NCBI RefSeq assembly: GCF_007570865.1
Contig: NZ_VLPS01000001.1
Location: 806,001-870,000 of the forward strand
Origin: Atlantibacter subterraneus
Lineage (GTDB): Bacteria > Pseudomonadota > Gammaproteobacteria > Enterobacterales > Enterobacteriaceae
Length of the DNA stretch: 64,000 nt
Direction: 5' to 3'
Part shown: positions 16,668-25,743 of the stretch, one piece after another
How positions within the stretch are numbered: the first letter of the stretch is position 1
Layout: each line of letters opens with the position of its first letter
The notes under the pieces: model-generated
The model's database searches: none
The model's input: only the letters and a program-made list of their open reading frames with translations
Told to the model about the DNA's origin: nothing
Program-made: the position numbers and the translations under genes

Positions 16668-17066
16668 TCATTTCTTTTCGACAAGTTTTGCAAATTTCTT
16701 CGCAACCTCAACGAAATAGTCGTAGTCGGTGAATCCAGGGTCTGACGAATACTCATCACCAGCCATTAATTCAACGGTTTTGTATTCTTTCCAGGCTGTC
16801 TGAATTTTTTCCGCTTCAGTGCTGCGGGAGTGCCAGCAGAGAGTATCTACTTGTTTTTGGGTGACAGGAATCCTGACGTTCATCCGCTGCGATATTTTCT
16901 CTATATGCGACAGTACGCCGATATATACCGGCTCGGCGGCTTTATTGCGTTCATTTCGGTAAGCATCGCGCTTGCCAAGTTTTCTGCCAATAAAGAAAGT
17001 CACAATCCCTATTGCCGGAGATAACAAACCAAACAGAGGTGAAATATGGCTGATTTTATTGAGCAT
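16668..17066 (-). CDS. opposite-strand small membrane protein, moron
   Basis: This 132-residue protein has an N-terminal membrane helix (about residues 9-27, LFGLLSPAIGIVTFFIG) followed by a charged cytoplasmic domain. AGGAG lies 9 bases before its ATG. It is transcribed against the tail operon and its stop lies one base from the end of the tape measure gene. Such opposite-strand genes inside tail operons are usually expressed by the lysogen. No family is recognised; superinfection immunity is one possible role. Confidence 0.65.
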   Translation of the reverse strand: MLNKISHISPLFGLLSPAIGIVTFFIGRKLGKRDAYRNERNKAAEPVYIGVLSHIEKISQRMNVRIPVTQKQVDTLCWHSRSTEAEKIQTAWKEYKTVELMAGDEYSSDPGFTDYDYFVEVAKKFAKLVEKK

Positions 17067-17147
17067 TATTCATGGCTCCTGTGGCTCCTCTTTCCTCTAT
17101 TAACACTGATTGTAGGATACATGAGTGGTCGGGGCTGGTTAAGTTAA
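17046..17147 (+). CDS. 33-residue membrane micropeptide
   Basis: A short reading frame starts MADFIEHYSWLLWLLFPLL and continues with a hydrophobic helix, ending GRGWLS. It has a good ribosome site (GAGGTG, 4-5 bases before the ATG) and ends 12 bases before the next tail gene. It overlaps the first 21 bases of the opposite-strand gene. It may be a real tail-operon micropeptide or a coupling leader. Confidence 0.45.
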   Translation: MADFIEHYSWLLWLLFPLLTLIVGYMSGRGWLS

Positions 17148-17159
17148 CAAGGAGCAGAT

Positions 17160-17507
17160 ATGCCTGAAATCTTCATCTGGAAACCTCAACGCGGCTACAG
17201 CGCCGAACGCACCCCTAACGTTGCTGTCGTCAAACTCGGTGACGGTTACGAGCAACGCCAGAAGAAAGGCATTAACCCGCTGATGGCTAAATACTCGCTG
17301 ACGTTTCGCGGCGTTAATGGATCTTGCCGCGTGAACCCGGCGAAGCAGGCCGAGGCGTTTCTGACAGCACGCATGGCGGTGGAGTCGTTCTACTGGACAC
17401 CATCGGATACAGGAGTGCAGGAGCTGTTTGTCTGCCGCTCCTGGAATATGACAAAGACCGGGCCGCTCTATGAACTGACGGCCACATTTGAACAGGTACC
17501 TCGATAA
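17160..17507 (+). CDS. minor tail protein M-like
   Basis: This 115-residue protein resembles lambda gpM (phage minor tail family): an N-terminal WKPQRGY segment, LGDGYEQRQ near residue 27, then a beta-rich end with ELTATFEQV. gpM belongs to the tail-tip initiator complex that links the tape measure to the tip. AAGGAG precedes the start. Confidence 0.85.
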   Translation: MPEIFIWKPQRGYSAERTPNVAVVKLGDGYEQRQKKGINPLMAKYSLTFRGVNGSCRVNPAKQAEAFLTARMAVESFYWTPSDTGVQELFVCRSWNMTKTGPLYELTATFEQVPR

Positions 17508-17517
17508 GGAAATAGTT

Positions 17518-17685
17518 ATGAAATTTGCAGAATTGCCGGAATGTTTGATCGAAGAGGCGGCGAAAACTCTTTCCCGGGAGCTTGAAGGAATGGTGACATG
17601 GGATGAAGGAAAACGAACGGATAAAGCCAGGGAAATTGCCGAATCCGTTCGTGAGAGTTTCATTAAACTGTGTAATGAAAATTAA
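17518..17685 (+). CDS. hypothetical 55-residue phage protein
   Basis: A small acidic helical protein (starts MKFAELPECLIEEAAK). The ATG at 17518 is chosen because AAGGAA lies 6 bases upstream and because the longer frame from 17488 would overlap the M-like gene. Its last 4 bases overlap the end of a convergent gene. No family is recognised. Confidence 0.5.
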   Translation: MKFAELPECLIEEAAKTLSRELEGMVTWDEGKRTDKAREIAESVRESFIKLCNEN

Positions 17686-17858
17686 TTTCTCTCTTCATCT
17701 TCTTTTTTGAAATGTTGTACCGCCTGGTCATATATGGATAGCAAAGCAGTAATATTCCCGCCTGAATAAACGGGTACTCTCTGCGCCCTGACCAGTTCAA
17801 TCAACAATGCATATGCCGATTCTTCAGGTGAGTCTTTAGGATTTACCAGTCCGGACAT
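17682..17858 (-). CDS. opposite-strand 58-residue protein
   Basis: A minus-strand frame starts MSGLVNPKDSPEESAYALL and ends KKEDEERN. A near-perfect ribosome site (AAGGAGG) lies 4 bases before the ATG. The protein is short, helical and charged with no membrane segment. It is convergent with the 55-residue gene and overlaps it by 4 bases. An inverted repeat upstream (17890-17903) may control it. Function unknown; likely a moron. Confidence 0.65.
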   Translation of the reverse strand: MSGLVNPKDSPEESAYALLIELVRAQRVPVYSGGNITALLSIYDQAVQHFKKEDEERN

Positions 17859-17889
17859 AAAACCTCCTTTTTAATATGGAAATTCCAGC

Positions 17890-17903
17890 CTAACTACAGT
17901 TAG
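17890..17903. promoter_or_regulatory. inverted repeat upstream of the 58-residue gene
   Basis: CTAACT-AC-AGTTAG is a perfect 6-base inverted repeat, 32 bases before the minus-strand ATG. It could be an operator for that gene. The binding protein is unknown. Confidence 0.35.
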
Positions 17904-17935
17904 CACTTTTTAACATCCTGATATTCGAACAGTAG

Positions 17936-17956
17936 CTACCTCCGGGTGGTTTTTTT
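17936..17956 (+). terminator. hairpin terminator before the L-like tail gene
   Basis: The stem CTACC / GGTGG (one G-T pair) with loop TCCG is followed by seven T. It is weak but has the right form. Confidence 0.4.
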
Positions 17957-17969
17957 ATGGGAGATTTTC

Positions 17970-18674
17970 GTGCGCGACATTCCACCAGAGCTAATTATCG
18001 AAAGCGTTGATGCCGGAGTTGGCGCTTTTATCGATCTGTTTGAACTCGACCTCCGGCCTTACGGCGGGAACCTGGAACGTTTTCACTCCGGCACCAACGG
18101 CTTTTACAACAACGTTATCTGGCGCGGTAATGCCTATCCCGCGTATCCGATCGCCGTCGAAGGCTTCGAGAGCCGGAACGAGGGCACGTATGCGCGCCCG
18201 GCCATGGCCGTCGCGAACGTCACGGGTATGATTTTTGGGATGAACCATGATTTCGACGACCTGCTGGGCGTGGTGATCACCCGTCGCCAGGTGCCGGTGA
18301 AGTATCTGGACGCGGTTAACTTTCCCAACGGTAACCCGGATGCCGATCCCACCATGGAGGCGGTATCCCGTTACGTTGTCGAAGAGATGACTGAAGAGAC
18401 ATCTGAACAGGTGACTTATTCTCTCGCAACGCCGGTGGACTGCGACAACGCCATTATCCCGGCGCGGACTATTCTGGCGGATGTCTGCCAGTGGGTTTAT
18501 CGCGGTACCGGCTGCAATTACGACGGACCGCCGGTCGCCGATGAACGGGACAACCCGACCAGCAACCCGGCGCTGGATAAGTGCTCTCACCGCCGCACAG
18601 GTTGCCGATTCCGGTACCCGCGCCCGTACCCCATGCCAATTAGCAGCTTCCCCGGCTCACAGAAGGTTTCCTGA
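17970..18674 (+). CDS. minor tail protein L-like
   Basis: This 234-residue protein resembles lambda gpL. The GTG start at 17970 gives the usual N-terminus (MRDIPPELIIES) and follows GGGAGA; an ATG at 17957 in another frame is not used. The C-terminal part holds four cysteines (VCQWVYRGTGC, then DKC and GC), matching the iron-sulfur ligands reported for gpL. The stop overlaps the next ATG (TGATG). Confidence 0.85.
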   Translation: MRDIPPELIIESVDAGVGAFIDLFELDLRPYGGNLERFHSGTNGFYNNVIWRGNAYPAYPIAVEGFESRNEGTYARPAMAVANVTGMIFGMNHDFDDLLGVVITRRQVPVKYLDAVNFPNGNPDADPTMEAVSRYVVEEMTEETSEQVTYSLATPVDCDNAIIPARTILADVCQWVYRGTGCNYDGPPVADERDNPTSNPALDKCSHRRTGCRFRYPRPYPMPISSFPGSQKVS

Positions 18675-19393
18675 TGCAGGAATTACTCGAGTATGCGGCC
18701 TCGTCGCAGGATGAAGTGTGCGCGCTGATTATCAACAATACCCGCCTGTACCCGTGCCGTAACGTTCATCCCGATCCGGCTCACCATTTCCGCATCAGCG
18801 ACGCTGACTGGCTGGCAGCAGAGGAGACGGGGGAGGTCACGGCGGTATTTCACTCACATCCTCAGCCGGTACCGGTGCTGTCAGGTGCTGACCGCACCAT
18901 TCAGGTTATGACAGGCCTGCCCTGGTGGCTGGCGTGTGACGGCGAGCTGCGAAAATTTCGACCGGTACCGCACCTGCTGGGCCGCCGGTTTGAGCATGGC
19001 GTGACAGACTGCTACACGCTGTTTCGCGATGCGTATCACCTGTGCGGCATCGACCTGCCGGATTTTACGCGGACTGACGGCTGGTGGTTGCGGGGCGAGA
19101 ATCTCTACCTGAAAAACCTGGCGGCCAACGGTTTCCACCAGATTTCCGCCAGCGAGGCCGTACCCGGCGATGTGATTATCCGCCAGCCGTTCCCGGGTGC
19201 CGACCCGTGCCATGCGATGATCCTGCTGGAAGATAACATGGTGCTTCACCACGACCACGCCGGGCACCTCAGCAGGCGTGAACCCTTCCGCATGGCTTAC
19301 ATGAAACAAACCCATTCCATCTGGAGACATCACCGGTGCTCATCTTTAGATTTGCGGGGCATTTCCGCAGACATTTCCGCCAGGTCACATTAA
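18674..19393 (+). CDS. tail assembly protein K-like (JAB/NlpC-P60)
   Basis: This 239-residue protein has two peptidase-like domains. The N-terminal JAB/MPN domain shows HSHP with a following Ser/Asp (residues 60-73). The C-terminal NlpC/P60 domain shows Cys in DCYTLFRD (about residue 115) and a His near residue 177 in DPCHAM. In lambda, gpK acts in tail-tip assembly. It overlaps the I-like gene by 58 bases, as is normal. Confidence 0.85.
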   Translation: MQELLEYAASSQDEVCALIINNTRLYPCRNVHPDPAHHFRISDADWLAAEETGEVTAVFHSHPQPVPVLSGADRTIQVMTGLPWWLACDGELRKFRPVPHLLGRRFEHGVTDCYTLFRDAYHLCGIDLPDFTRTDGWWLRGENLYLKNLAANGFHQISASEAVPGDVIIRQPFPGADPCHAMILLEDNMVLHHDHAGHLSRREPFRMAYMKQTHSIWRHHRCSSLDLRGISADISARSH

Positions 19394-19863
19394 ACGTCGA
19401 TACCCCCGCGCAGGGGCTGAGGTTACTGCTGGCCCAGTGTCCGGAATTCAAAAAAGACTTCCTCAGGTCGCGGGTGCGCGTCCGGATTGCCGGGGAAGAC
19501 GTTGCCGCAGATTCGATGCGCTGGCACCTGGACAGGCGGCTGGATGAGGGTTCAAGCGTGCTGTTTGTCCCGGTGGTTGAAGGGGCAATTACCGCGGCCG
19601 CCGCCGCGTGGATCGCAGTGGCGGTAAGCGTTGCCTCCATTGCCTACAGCGTTTACATGTCCCGCAACATGAAAACCAAAACCTCAGCCGAGGCGGCGGA
19701 AAACAACACCATCACAAACAACTCGTTCACCAGTGCGGAGAACCGCGCCGGACAGGGGCGGCCAGTGCCGATCCTGCTGGGCGAGATGATGTGTGGCTCT
19801 AACGTCATTTCCCTCGGTATCGACACCACAAACAACCAGGACTGGACAGAATCAATAAGCTAA
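19336..19863 (+). CDS. tail assembly protein I-like
   Basis: This 175-residue protein begins at a GTG inside the K-like gene. It has an N-terminal ubiquitin-like fold region and a hydrophobic segment at about residues 85-108 (ITAAAAAWIAVAVSVASIAY), typical of lambda gpI, which helps tail-tip assembly. It ends PVPILLGEMMCGS, then a short tail. J follows 9 bases later. Confidence 0.82.
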   Translation: MLIFRFAGHFRRHFRQVTLNVDTPAQGLRLLLAQCPEFKKDFLRSRVRVRIAGEDVAADSMRWHLDRRLDEGSSVLFVPVVEGAITAAAAAWIAVAVSVASIAYSVYMSRNMKTKTSAEAAENNTITNNSFTSAENRAGQGRPVPILLGEMMCGSNVISLGIDTTNNQDWTESIS

Positions 19864-19872
19864 GGCGGAAAT

Positions 19873-22800
19873 ATGTCATCAGGCGGCGGCAAGGCATCGA
19901 CTCCCAAACTTCTCGACGATAACCTCAAATCAAAACAGTTTTACCGCGTGCTGGATCTCATCAGTGAAGGTCCGATTTACGGACCGGTTGACCAGTCGCA
20001 CCTTTCTTCTTTCATGCTGAATAAAACGCCCATCACCGATTCTGCCGGCAACGTCAGCGTGAACGGCGTGAGCGTGGCCTGGCGCCCCGGCTCGGAATTT
20101 CAGGACCCCATTAACGGCTTTTCCGCCATTGAGGCGACCAGCATCGTTAATACCGAGGTCACTTTCAATACGCCACTGGTCCGCACCATCACCGATCAGG
20201 ACGTCACGCGCGTGCGGCTGAATATCGGTGTGACGGGCCTGGTCGAGCAGGATACGAAAGGGAACCAGAAGAACACCTCCGTGACGATGGTGATCGAAAC
20301 CCGTGTTGCCGGTGGCGCGTTCACACTGCAAAAAACCGTCACGATTGGACCAAATAAAATCTCTGGCGAATATCTGGAGGCGCACGTAATCGAGGCACCG
20401 GCAACGAAACCCTTCGATATCCGCGTTCGCCGCATCACGCCTGACAGCAACAGCGACCTGCTGTCCAACGGTACTATCTGGAACAGCTACAGCCAGATTA
20501 CTGACGACAACCTGAACTACCCGTTTTCGGCTATTGCCGGTGCAGTGATTGATCGTGACCAGTACAGGGACACCCCAAGCCGCACCTATCACCTGCGCGG
20601 CCTGATTGTGGACGTTCCTGACAACTACGACCCGATTGCCAGAACCTATTCGGGGTTGTGGACTGGCGGATTCAAAAAAGCGTGGACGAACAACCCGGCC
20701 TGGCTCTTTCGCGAACTGGTGAAAAACACGCGCTTCGGCCTGGCCCGGCGTGCGGGCTATATCGATGTCGACGACGGCGCGCTTTATATCCTTTCACAGT
20801 ATTGCGATCAGCCGGTGAATGACGGCTACGGCGGTAAAGAGTCGCGTATGACGCTGAACGCCTACATCACCGAGCAGGTCAGCGCCCGCGACATCCTGGA
20901 TAAAATAGCCGGGATGTTCCGGGGTATCGCCCTCTGGGATGGCCTGCGCCTCACGGTCATGCTGGATACACCTCAGGACCCGGTTGCCACCATTACCAAT
21001 GCGAATGTTGTCGACGGGAAATTCAGCCGCAGCTCGGTTAAACGGGCCGAGAAATACAACGCGGTGGTGGTGTCCTGGACCGATCCGGATAACGGCTGGG
21101 AGCAGGTGAAGGAGTATGTTTCCGACGATGCCATGATCGCGCTCGGGAACTATAACGAGACAACACTGGAGGCATTCGGCTGCACTTCACGCGGGCAGGC
21201 CTGGCGAGCCGGGAAATGGCTGCTGGAAACTGCAAAGCGTGAGAGCAGTCGGCTAACTTTCCAGATGGCCCGGGATGCAATCGCCTTCACGCCCGGCGAT
21301 GTCGTGGAAATCATGGATAACGACTATGCCGGTACGCGGCTGGGCGGGCGTATTGTCTCGCACTCCGGCGCGAACATAACCGTTGATGCCGATGTTTCCA
21401 GTCTGGTTTCGCCAGGCGACAACATGTCACTTATGGGCAGCAACGGAAAGTTTTTGAAATACCCCATCCTGAGCGTGTCCGGGCGCGTCATTACCCTGCG
21501 CAGCGTTCCTGCCTGGGTGCGTGACGGCACTGTGTTTGCAATCTCCATCAGTGAAATATCGATCCGCCTTTTCCGCATTCTGAGCATTGCCGAAACGGAA
21601 AATAACTCGGTTTACAGCATCACGGCGGGGCAGCATGACCCGAACAAACAGGCCATCGTGGACGAGGGTGCGGTTTTTGAAATGCCGACCGATACCCTGA
21701 ATGGCTACCGGGTGCCGAACATCGAAAACCTTCGCATCCTGAATACCAACAGCGAAACCGTGCAGGTGACGGCGACCTGGGAAACCGCCACCACCACCAA
21801 AAAGCTGGTGTTCGAACTGTATGTTTATAACGAAAGCGGCGCTGTAGTTGCGCAGTATGAAACCGACCAGTTTCGCTATGACTTATACGGGCTCATTGCA
21901 GGGAATTACATACTTGGGGTACGTGGTCGCAACGAGAACGGGATGAAAGGGGCGGAAACCCAGATCAGTATGATTATAGGTGCGCCGCGACCGCCTAACT
22001 CCGTTCAGTGGATACCCGGACCGTTGCAGGCAACGCTGGTACCGGTTATGTCGGTTACAGCCACCACGGATACGTCGTTTGAGTTCTGGTATGCGGGCGT
22101 AACGCCTGTTACCGGCGATATCGAAAACCTGACGCAATTTTTAGGTCGTGGGCATCAGTGGACTATCCAGCGGCTTAAATTTGACCATACCTACTACGTT
22201 TATGTGCGAACACGTAATGCGTTTGGTGTGTCTGCTTTCGTAGAGGCCTCGGGTAAGCCGACAGATGACTTCAGCGATATTACTGATGCTGTATTAGAGG
22301 AGATTCAGGAAACAGAACTGTTCAAAGATATTGTCGAAAACGCTGTTGAAACCAGCGCCAGGGTTCAGGTAATGGCACAGGAAATTCAACAGAACGCTGA
22401 CGACCTCGAACAACAGGCGCTGGCGATACAGCAGAATACCGACGGTCTGGCGGCGGCAGCGGTGAAGATCGACGAGACGTCAGCAGCGATGGATGGCATG
22501 ACGGGTGGTGTTAAAAACTCAGCTATCGCTGTAATTCAGAACAGTCTGGCTCAAGTGAGCAGTCGGCGGCGGCAGACAGCAACGAACGCCGGGAACAGCG
22601 CCAGCATTGACCGTATCGATACCACCATCGCTGATGCCAGCCAGTCTGTCGCCCGCGCACTTGTGACGCTGGATGCTTCGGCTGGCGGCAACATCTCCAA
22701 CGCGACCGATCTGACCGAGACCCTGGCTAACTTCACGCAGGCGTCAGCAACGAAGATTAATTCCCTCTCGGTAACTGTAAACGGGCAGTCTGCTGCCATC

Positions 22801-23271
22801 ACTACTAATGCCCAGGCGGTAGCTGATGTGGCTGGCAACCTCACCGCGATGTACAGCATTAAAGTCGCTGTCGATTCGAATGGCGTGCAGTACGCGGCGG
22901 GTATGGGGCTGGGCGTTCAAAACACGCCCGCGGGGATGCAGAGCCAGGTGATTTTCCTTGCCGATCGGTTTGCGGTGATGAGCCAGGCTGGCGCCGCCGT
23001 TACGCTGCCGTTTGTTATTCAGAACGGGCAGACCTTTATCCGCGATACGTTCATTCAGGATGGCACCATCAGTAACGCCAAAATCGGTAATTTCATTCAG
23101 TCGAATAATTATCAGGCTGGCCTGGTGGGCTGGCGATGGGATAAGAACGGTAGCGTCGAGAATAACGGTAGCGACGGAGAAGGGGCAATGAGACAGACAA
23201 ACACAACGATCAGCATTCGCGATCAAAACAGGCTGCGTGTGCAGATCGGCAGGCTGACGGGGGTATTCTGA
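19873..23271 (+). CDS. host specificity protein J-like (tail tip)
   Basis: This 1132-residue protein is the central tail fibre and hub. It has the phage tail tip domain (about residues 1-560), fibronectin III-like modules near 610-800 (TWETATTTKKLVFELYVYN and following), a coiled coil at about 820-870, and a C-terminal domain with the conserved KIAVDSNGVQYAAG-like pattern at about 995-1010. Length equals that of lambda J. The extreme C-terminus, which usually contacts the receptor, is short here and is followed by two small tail genes. Confidence 0.92.
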   Translation: MSSGGGKASTPKLLDDNLKSKQFYRVLDLISEGPIYGPVDQSHLSSFMLNKTPITDSAGNVSVNGVSVAWRPGSEFQDPINGFSAIEATSIVNTEVTFNTPLVRTITDQDVTRVRLNIGVTGLVEQDTKGNQKNTSVTMVIETRVAGGAFTLQKTVTIGPNKISGEYLEAHVIEAPATKPFDIRVRRITPDSNSDLLSNGTIWNSYSQITDDNLNYPFSAIAGAVIDRDQYRDTPSRTYHLRGLIVDVPDNYDPIARTYSGLWTGGFKKAWTNNPAWLFRELVKNTRFGLARRAGYIDVDDGALYILSQYCDQPVNDGYGGKESRMTLNAYITEQVSARDILDKIAGMFRGIALWDGLRLTVMLDTPQDPVATITNANVVDGKFSRSSVKRAEKYNAVVVSWTDPDNGWEQVKEYVSDDAMIALGNYNETTLEAFGCTSRGQAWRAGKWLLETAKRESSRLTFQMARDAIAFTPGDVVEIMDNDYAGTRLGGRIVSHSGANITVDADVSSLVSPGDNMSLMGSNGKFLKYPILSVSGRVITLRSVPAWVRDGTVFAISISEISIRLFRILSIAETENNSVYSITAGQHDPNKQAIVDEGAVFEMPTDTLNGYRVPNIENLRILNTNSETVQVTATWETATTTKKLVFELYVYNESGAVVAQYETDQFRYDLYGLIAGNYILGVRGRNENGMKGAETQISMIIGAPRPPNSVQWIPGPLQATLVPVMSVTATTDTSFEFWYAGVTPVTGDIENLTQFLGRGHQWTIQRLKFDHTYYVYVRTRNAFGVSAFVEASGKPTDDFSDITDAVLEEIQETELFKDIVENAVETSARVQVMAQEIQQNADDLEQQALAIQQNTDGLAAAAVKIDETSAAMDGMTGGVKNSAIAVIQNSLAQVSSRRRQTATNAGNSASIDRIDTTIADASQSVARALVTLDASAGGNISNATDLTETLANFTQASATKINSLSVTVNGQSAAITTNAQAVADVAGNLTAMYSIKVAVDSNGVQYAAGMGLGVQNTPAGMQSQVIFLADRFAVMSQAGAAVTLPFVIQNGQTFIRDTFIQDGTISNAKIGNFIQSNNYQAGLVGWRWDKNGSVENNGSDGEGAMRQTNTTISIRDQNRLRVQIGRLTGVF

Positions 23272-23573
23272 TGGTCTGGGGCATTCAGACGTGGGACGTT
23301 AACGGTATTCCCAATAACTATGGCATTAAGCCGGTTTCGGTCGTCGGCATGGTGTCGCTGGCTGAGGGACAGGCCAGCGGATCCTGGTCATTCCCGGTGC
23401 CCGCCGGGTTTAAGCTCGGCTATGTGGTTTCGCTTGATAACGGCGGCACAAAAGTTGGAAGACAAATTGTGGCATCGGGAAATACCATTTCGCTTTCGCC
23501 AGCCAGCGAAATCGGGCCCGGCAATTACCCGGCTTCTGCCTGTGAATTGGTCGTTTTTATGGAGAAAGCATAG
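23271..23573 (+). CDS. J-associated small tail protein
   Basis: This 100-residue, beta-rich protein begins MVWGIQTWDVNG and overlaps the end of J by one base. Such proteins often follow shortened J proteins and may complete the tip. No enzymatic motif is seen. Confidence 0.6.
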   Translation: MVWGIQTWDVNGIPNNYGIKPVSVVGMVSLAEGQASGSWSFPVPAGFKLGYVVSLDNGGTKVGRQIVASGNTISLSPASEIGPGNYPASACELVVFMEKA

Positions 23574-24248
23574 ATGGCTGATTACGGGGCAATGATACTG
23601 CTGGACAACGGCAATCCGTTTGTTACACCGCAGTCAACGCCGTTCTGCTTATACCGTAAAGTGGTGGTGAACTCCGGAAGTAATGGCGTGGCGGTTGCAG
23701 AAATACCGATCGACCCCGGCTATCCGGCAATCGCATTTTGCCGGATATCAAACACCAGTGCACCAACCTATACGCACGCCGGACGGGTTGGCGGCGTCAT
23801 TCGGGTATCATCTACCACCCCGGTAGGGGCTGCAAATACTCCGCACACACTGACCGCGTATATTTTTGCAATATTTCCTCAGTCATTGCCCGCCTGGGGC
23901 TTTGCCATCTGGGACGCCGCCGGGAAACTGGTGCTGACCAATGAAAGCCGCGTACTGTCTGACCTGGTCACAGTAGGCACGCCGGGAGCAGGCGGAGGAA
24001 CCAATATTGACCAGACGCTTGCCGGCTCCTGGGCGGTTGCACCTGCCACGCTGGGGATGTCGTTGTGGCAAACAATGGTCCAGGGCCAGCCGGTCATTAT
24101 CAGCGTTATGGCATATACGGGCTGCCGGTTCGATGGCGTTAACACCCGCATTAATGCTGTCAGCAATCAGATTGGCCAGGGAAGCCCGGCAGGAGGCAGC
24201 AATGCCGGGATTGTATTGACCGCGATTAACACAGCCGCGTACGACTGA
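23574..24248 (+). CDS. accessory tail-tip protein
   Basis: This 224-residue protein starts directly at the end of the 100-residue gene. It is beta-rich and Gly/Pro/Ala rich and lacks a signal peptide. Its N-terminus (MADYGAMILLDNGNPFVTP) resembles the DUF6453-type proteins that follow J in other siphophages. The role is by position. Confidence 0.6.
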   Translation: MADYGAMILLDNGNPFVTPQSTPFCLYRKVVVNSGSNGVAVAEIPIDPGYPAIAFCRISNTSAPTYTHAGRVGGVIRVSSTTPVGAANTPHTLTAYIFAIFPQSLPAWGFAIWDAAGKLVLTNESRVLSDLVTVGTPGAGGGTNIDQTLAGSWAVAPATLGMSLWQTMVQGQPVIISVMAYTGCRFDGVNTRINAVSNQIGQGSPAGGSNAGIVLTAINTAAYD

Positions 24249-24265
24249 TTTTTTGTCTCATCACT

Positions 24266-24289
24266 AACCCGCCATCCGGCGGGTTTTTT
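24266..24289 (+). terminator. terminator between tail-tip and fibre genes
   Basis: The hairpin AACCCGCC / GGCGGGTT with loop ATCC is followed by T6. Confidence 0.8.
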
Positions 24290-24300
24290 ATGGAGTAAAT

Positions 24301-25620
24301 ATGATCTATAGCGCAGGTACTATTGCGATTGCAGGTGCAGGTGTAACAGGCACCGGTACAAATTTCACAGCAGCTGCTAACCAAATCCGGCCTGGTCAGA
24401 CGTTGATAGCGCTGACCAGTCCGCCCCAGATTTTCCAGATTGCAGCTGTGAACAGCCCGACCGCACTGACCCTCACCGCAGCAGCAAATCCCTGGCTCGC
24501 GGCTGGCACGAAGTACGCAATCCTTACCACTGACGCGCTGTCTGTAGATGGTCTTGCGCAAAGTATCGCGCAGCTTGTTCGGGACTACGACGCGAGCAGC
24601 GATGCGTGGGAGACTTTTGCCGGCACATCAGCAAATCAGACCGTGACAGTGACCATTAACGGCGTTTCCGTCGCTATTCCGGCTCTCGGCAAACTGGCAC
24701 AACGCGGTACCGGCGGCGCGGTACCGGTTGAGCAGGGCGGAACGGGCGGCACAACGCCAGCAGCTGCGCGCACAGGGCTTCAGCTCGGCAGTGTGGCAAC
24801 GCGCGACACGGGCGTGGCAGGCGGCAATATCCCTGTTCTGGGTAATGCCAACATCGCCGGCTCGATGTTGCTTCGCCTGTCGTCAAGTAACACGCCGGGG
24901 ATCGCTTACGCGGGAAGCCGCACATCAGCATCAGCGGCGGCATTTAACATCGGTAATAACGCGAACAGCGCCGCGTCGTCGGTGATGGAGTTTGAACGGG
25001 GCGGAGTTTTCGGATGTTTTGTTGGCCTCGATACCGACAGCAAATTCAAAATTGGCGGCTGGTCAATGGGTAATGTTGCCTATGAGTTCTATCACCAGGG
25101 CAATGTAGTAGTGGATGGCAATGGCTACCTGAAAAAAGCATCTCCGGTTGTGAAAGTTTTCGGCGACGGCAGCGCAGAACTGAACGCGGAATCTGCTGGC
25201 GTTACGGTTGAGCGTATCAGCACTGGTGTTTACCGTGTTTCAGGTGTAATGGGCTTTAACTCGGACCCGGCGTGGGGTGGCATCGATGGCGGCATTGAAC
25301 TGCCAACCGACAAAAACAAACTCCCCCTGGTCTGGGTTGATTATGAAATCGAATCAGACGGCAGCATTCTGCTGAAAACGTATCACCGTACACACCCGAC
25401 TGCGCCGCCGTTCGCACGCAATGAAATCGATGGAGTCAGCGACGGCGACGCGATTGATATTCCAGTTGGCCGCTGTGTCGATCTGCGTGTCGAAATGCCG
25501 GTAAACAGTCTGTGGAATGTTGAGCAGGCGCGGCGGGCGGAGGATATGCGCGCGGAATATGAGCAGCAGCAACGGGAAGCGGAGCAACAACGACTGTATG
25601 AAATGTCCTTTGATAATTAG
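24301..25620 (+). CDS. tail fibre protein
   Basis: This is a 439-residue side or central fibre. The N-terminal 80 residues resemble the virion-attachment part of lambdoid fibres (GTGTNFTAAANQIRPGQTL). A Gly-rich element (PVEQGGTGGTTPAAAR) at about residue 145 is typical of trimeric fibres. The C-terminal region (residues 280-400) is beta-rich; the last 40 residues form a Glu/Gln/Arg-rich helix. No separate fibre chaperone gene is evident, though the small gene downstream could help. Confidence 0.78.
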   Translation: MIYSAGTIAIAGAGVTGTGTNFTAAANQIRPGQTLIALTSPPQIFQIAAVNSPTALTLTAAANPWLAAGTKYAILTTDALSVDGLAQSIAQLVRDYDASSDAWETFAGTSANQTVTVTINGVSVAIPALGKLAQRGTGGAVPVEQGGTGGTTPAAARTGLQLGSVATRDTGVAGGNIPVLGNANIAGSMLLRLSSSNTPGIAYAGSRTSASAAAFNIGNNANSAASSVMEFERGGVFGCFVGLDTDSKFKIGGWSMGNVAYEFYHQGNVVVDGNGYLKKASPVVKVFGDGSAELNAESAGVTVERISTGVYRVSGVMGFNSDPAWGGIDGGIELPTDKNKLPLVWVDYEIESDGSILLKTYHRTHPTAPPFARNEIDGVSDGDAIDIPVGRCVDLRVEMPVNSLWNVEQARRAEDMRAEYEQQQREAEQQRLYEMSFDN

Positions 25621-25743
25621 TTGAAACAAAGCGTTACGCCTGCCTCAGTATTTGCTGTTTATATCAGAAAAGGTGAAGTGATCAGGCTGAATATCCGTAT
25701 TAACATGCCTCTTTACCTGAAGCTGTTAACCGGAGGGACTACT

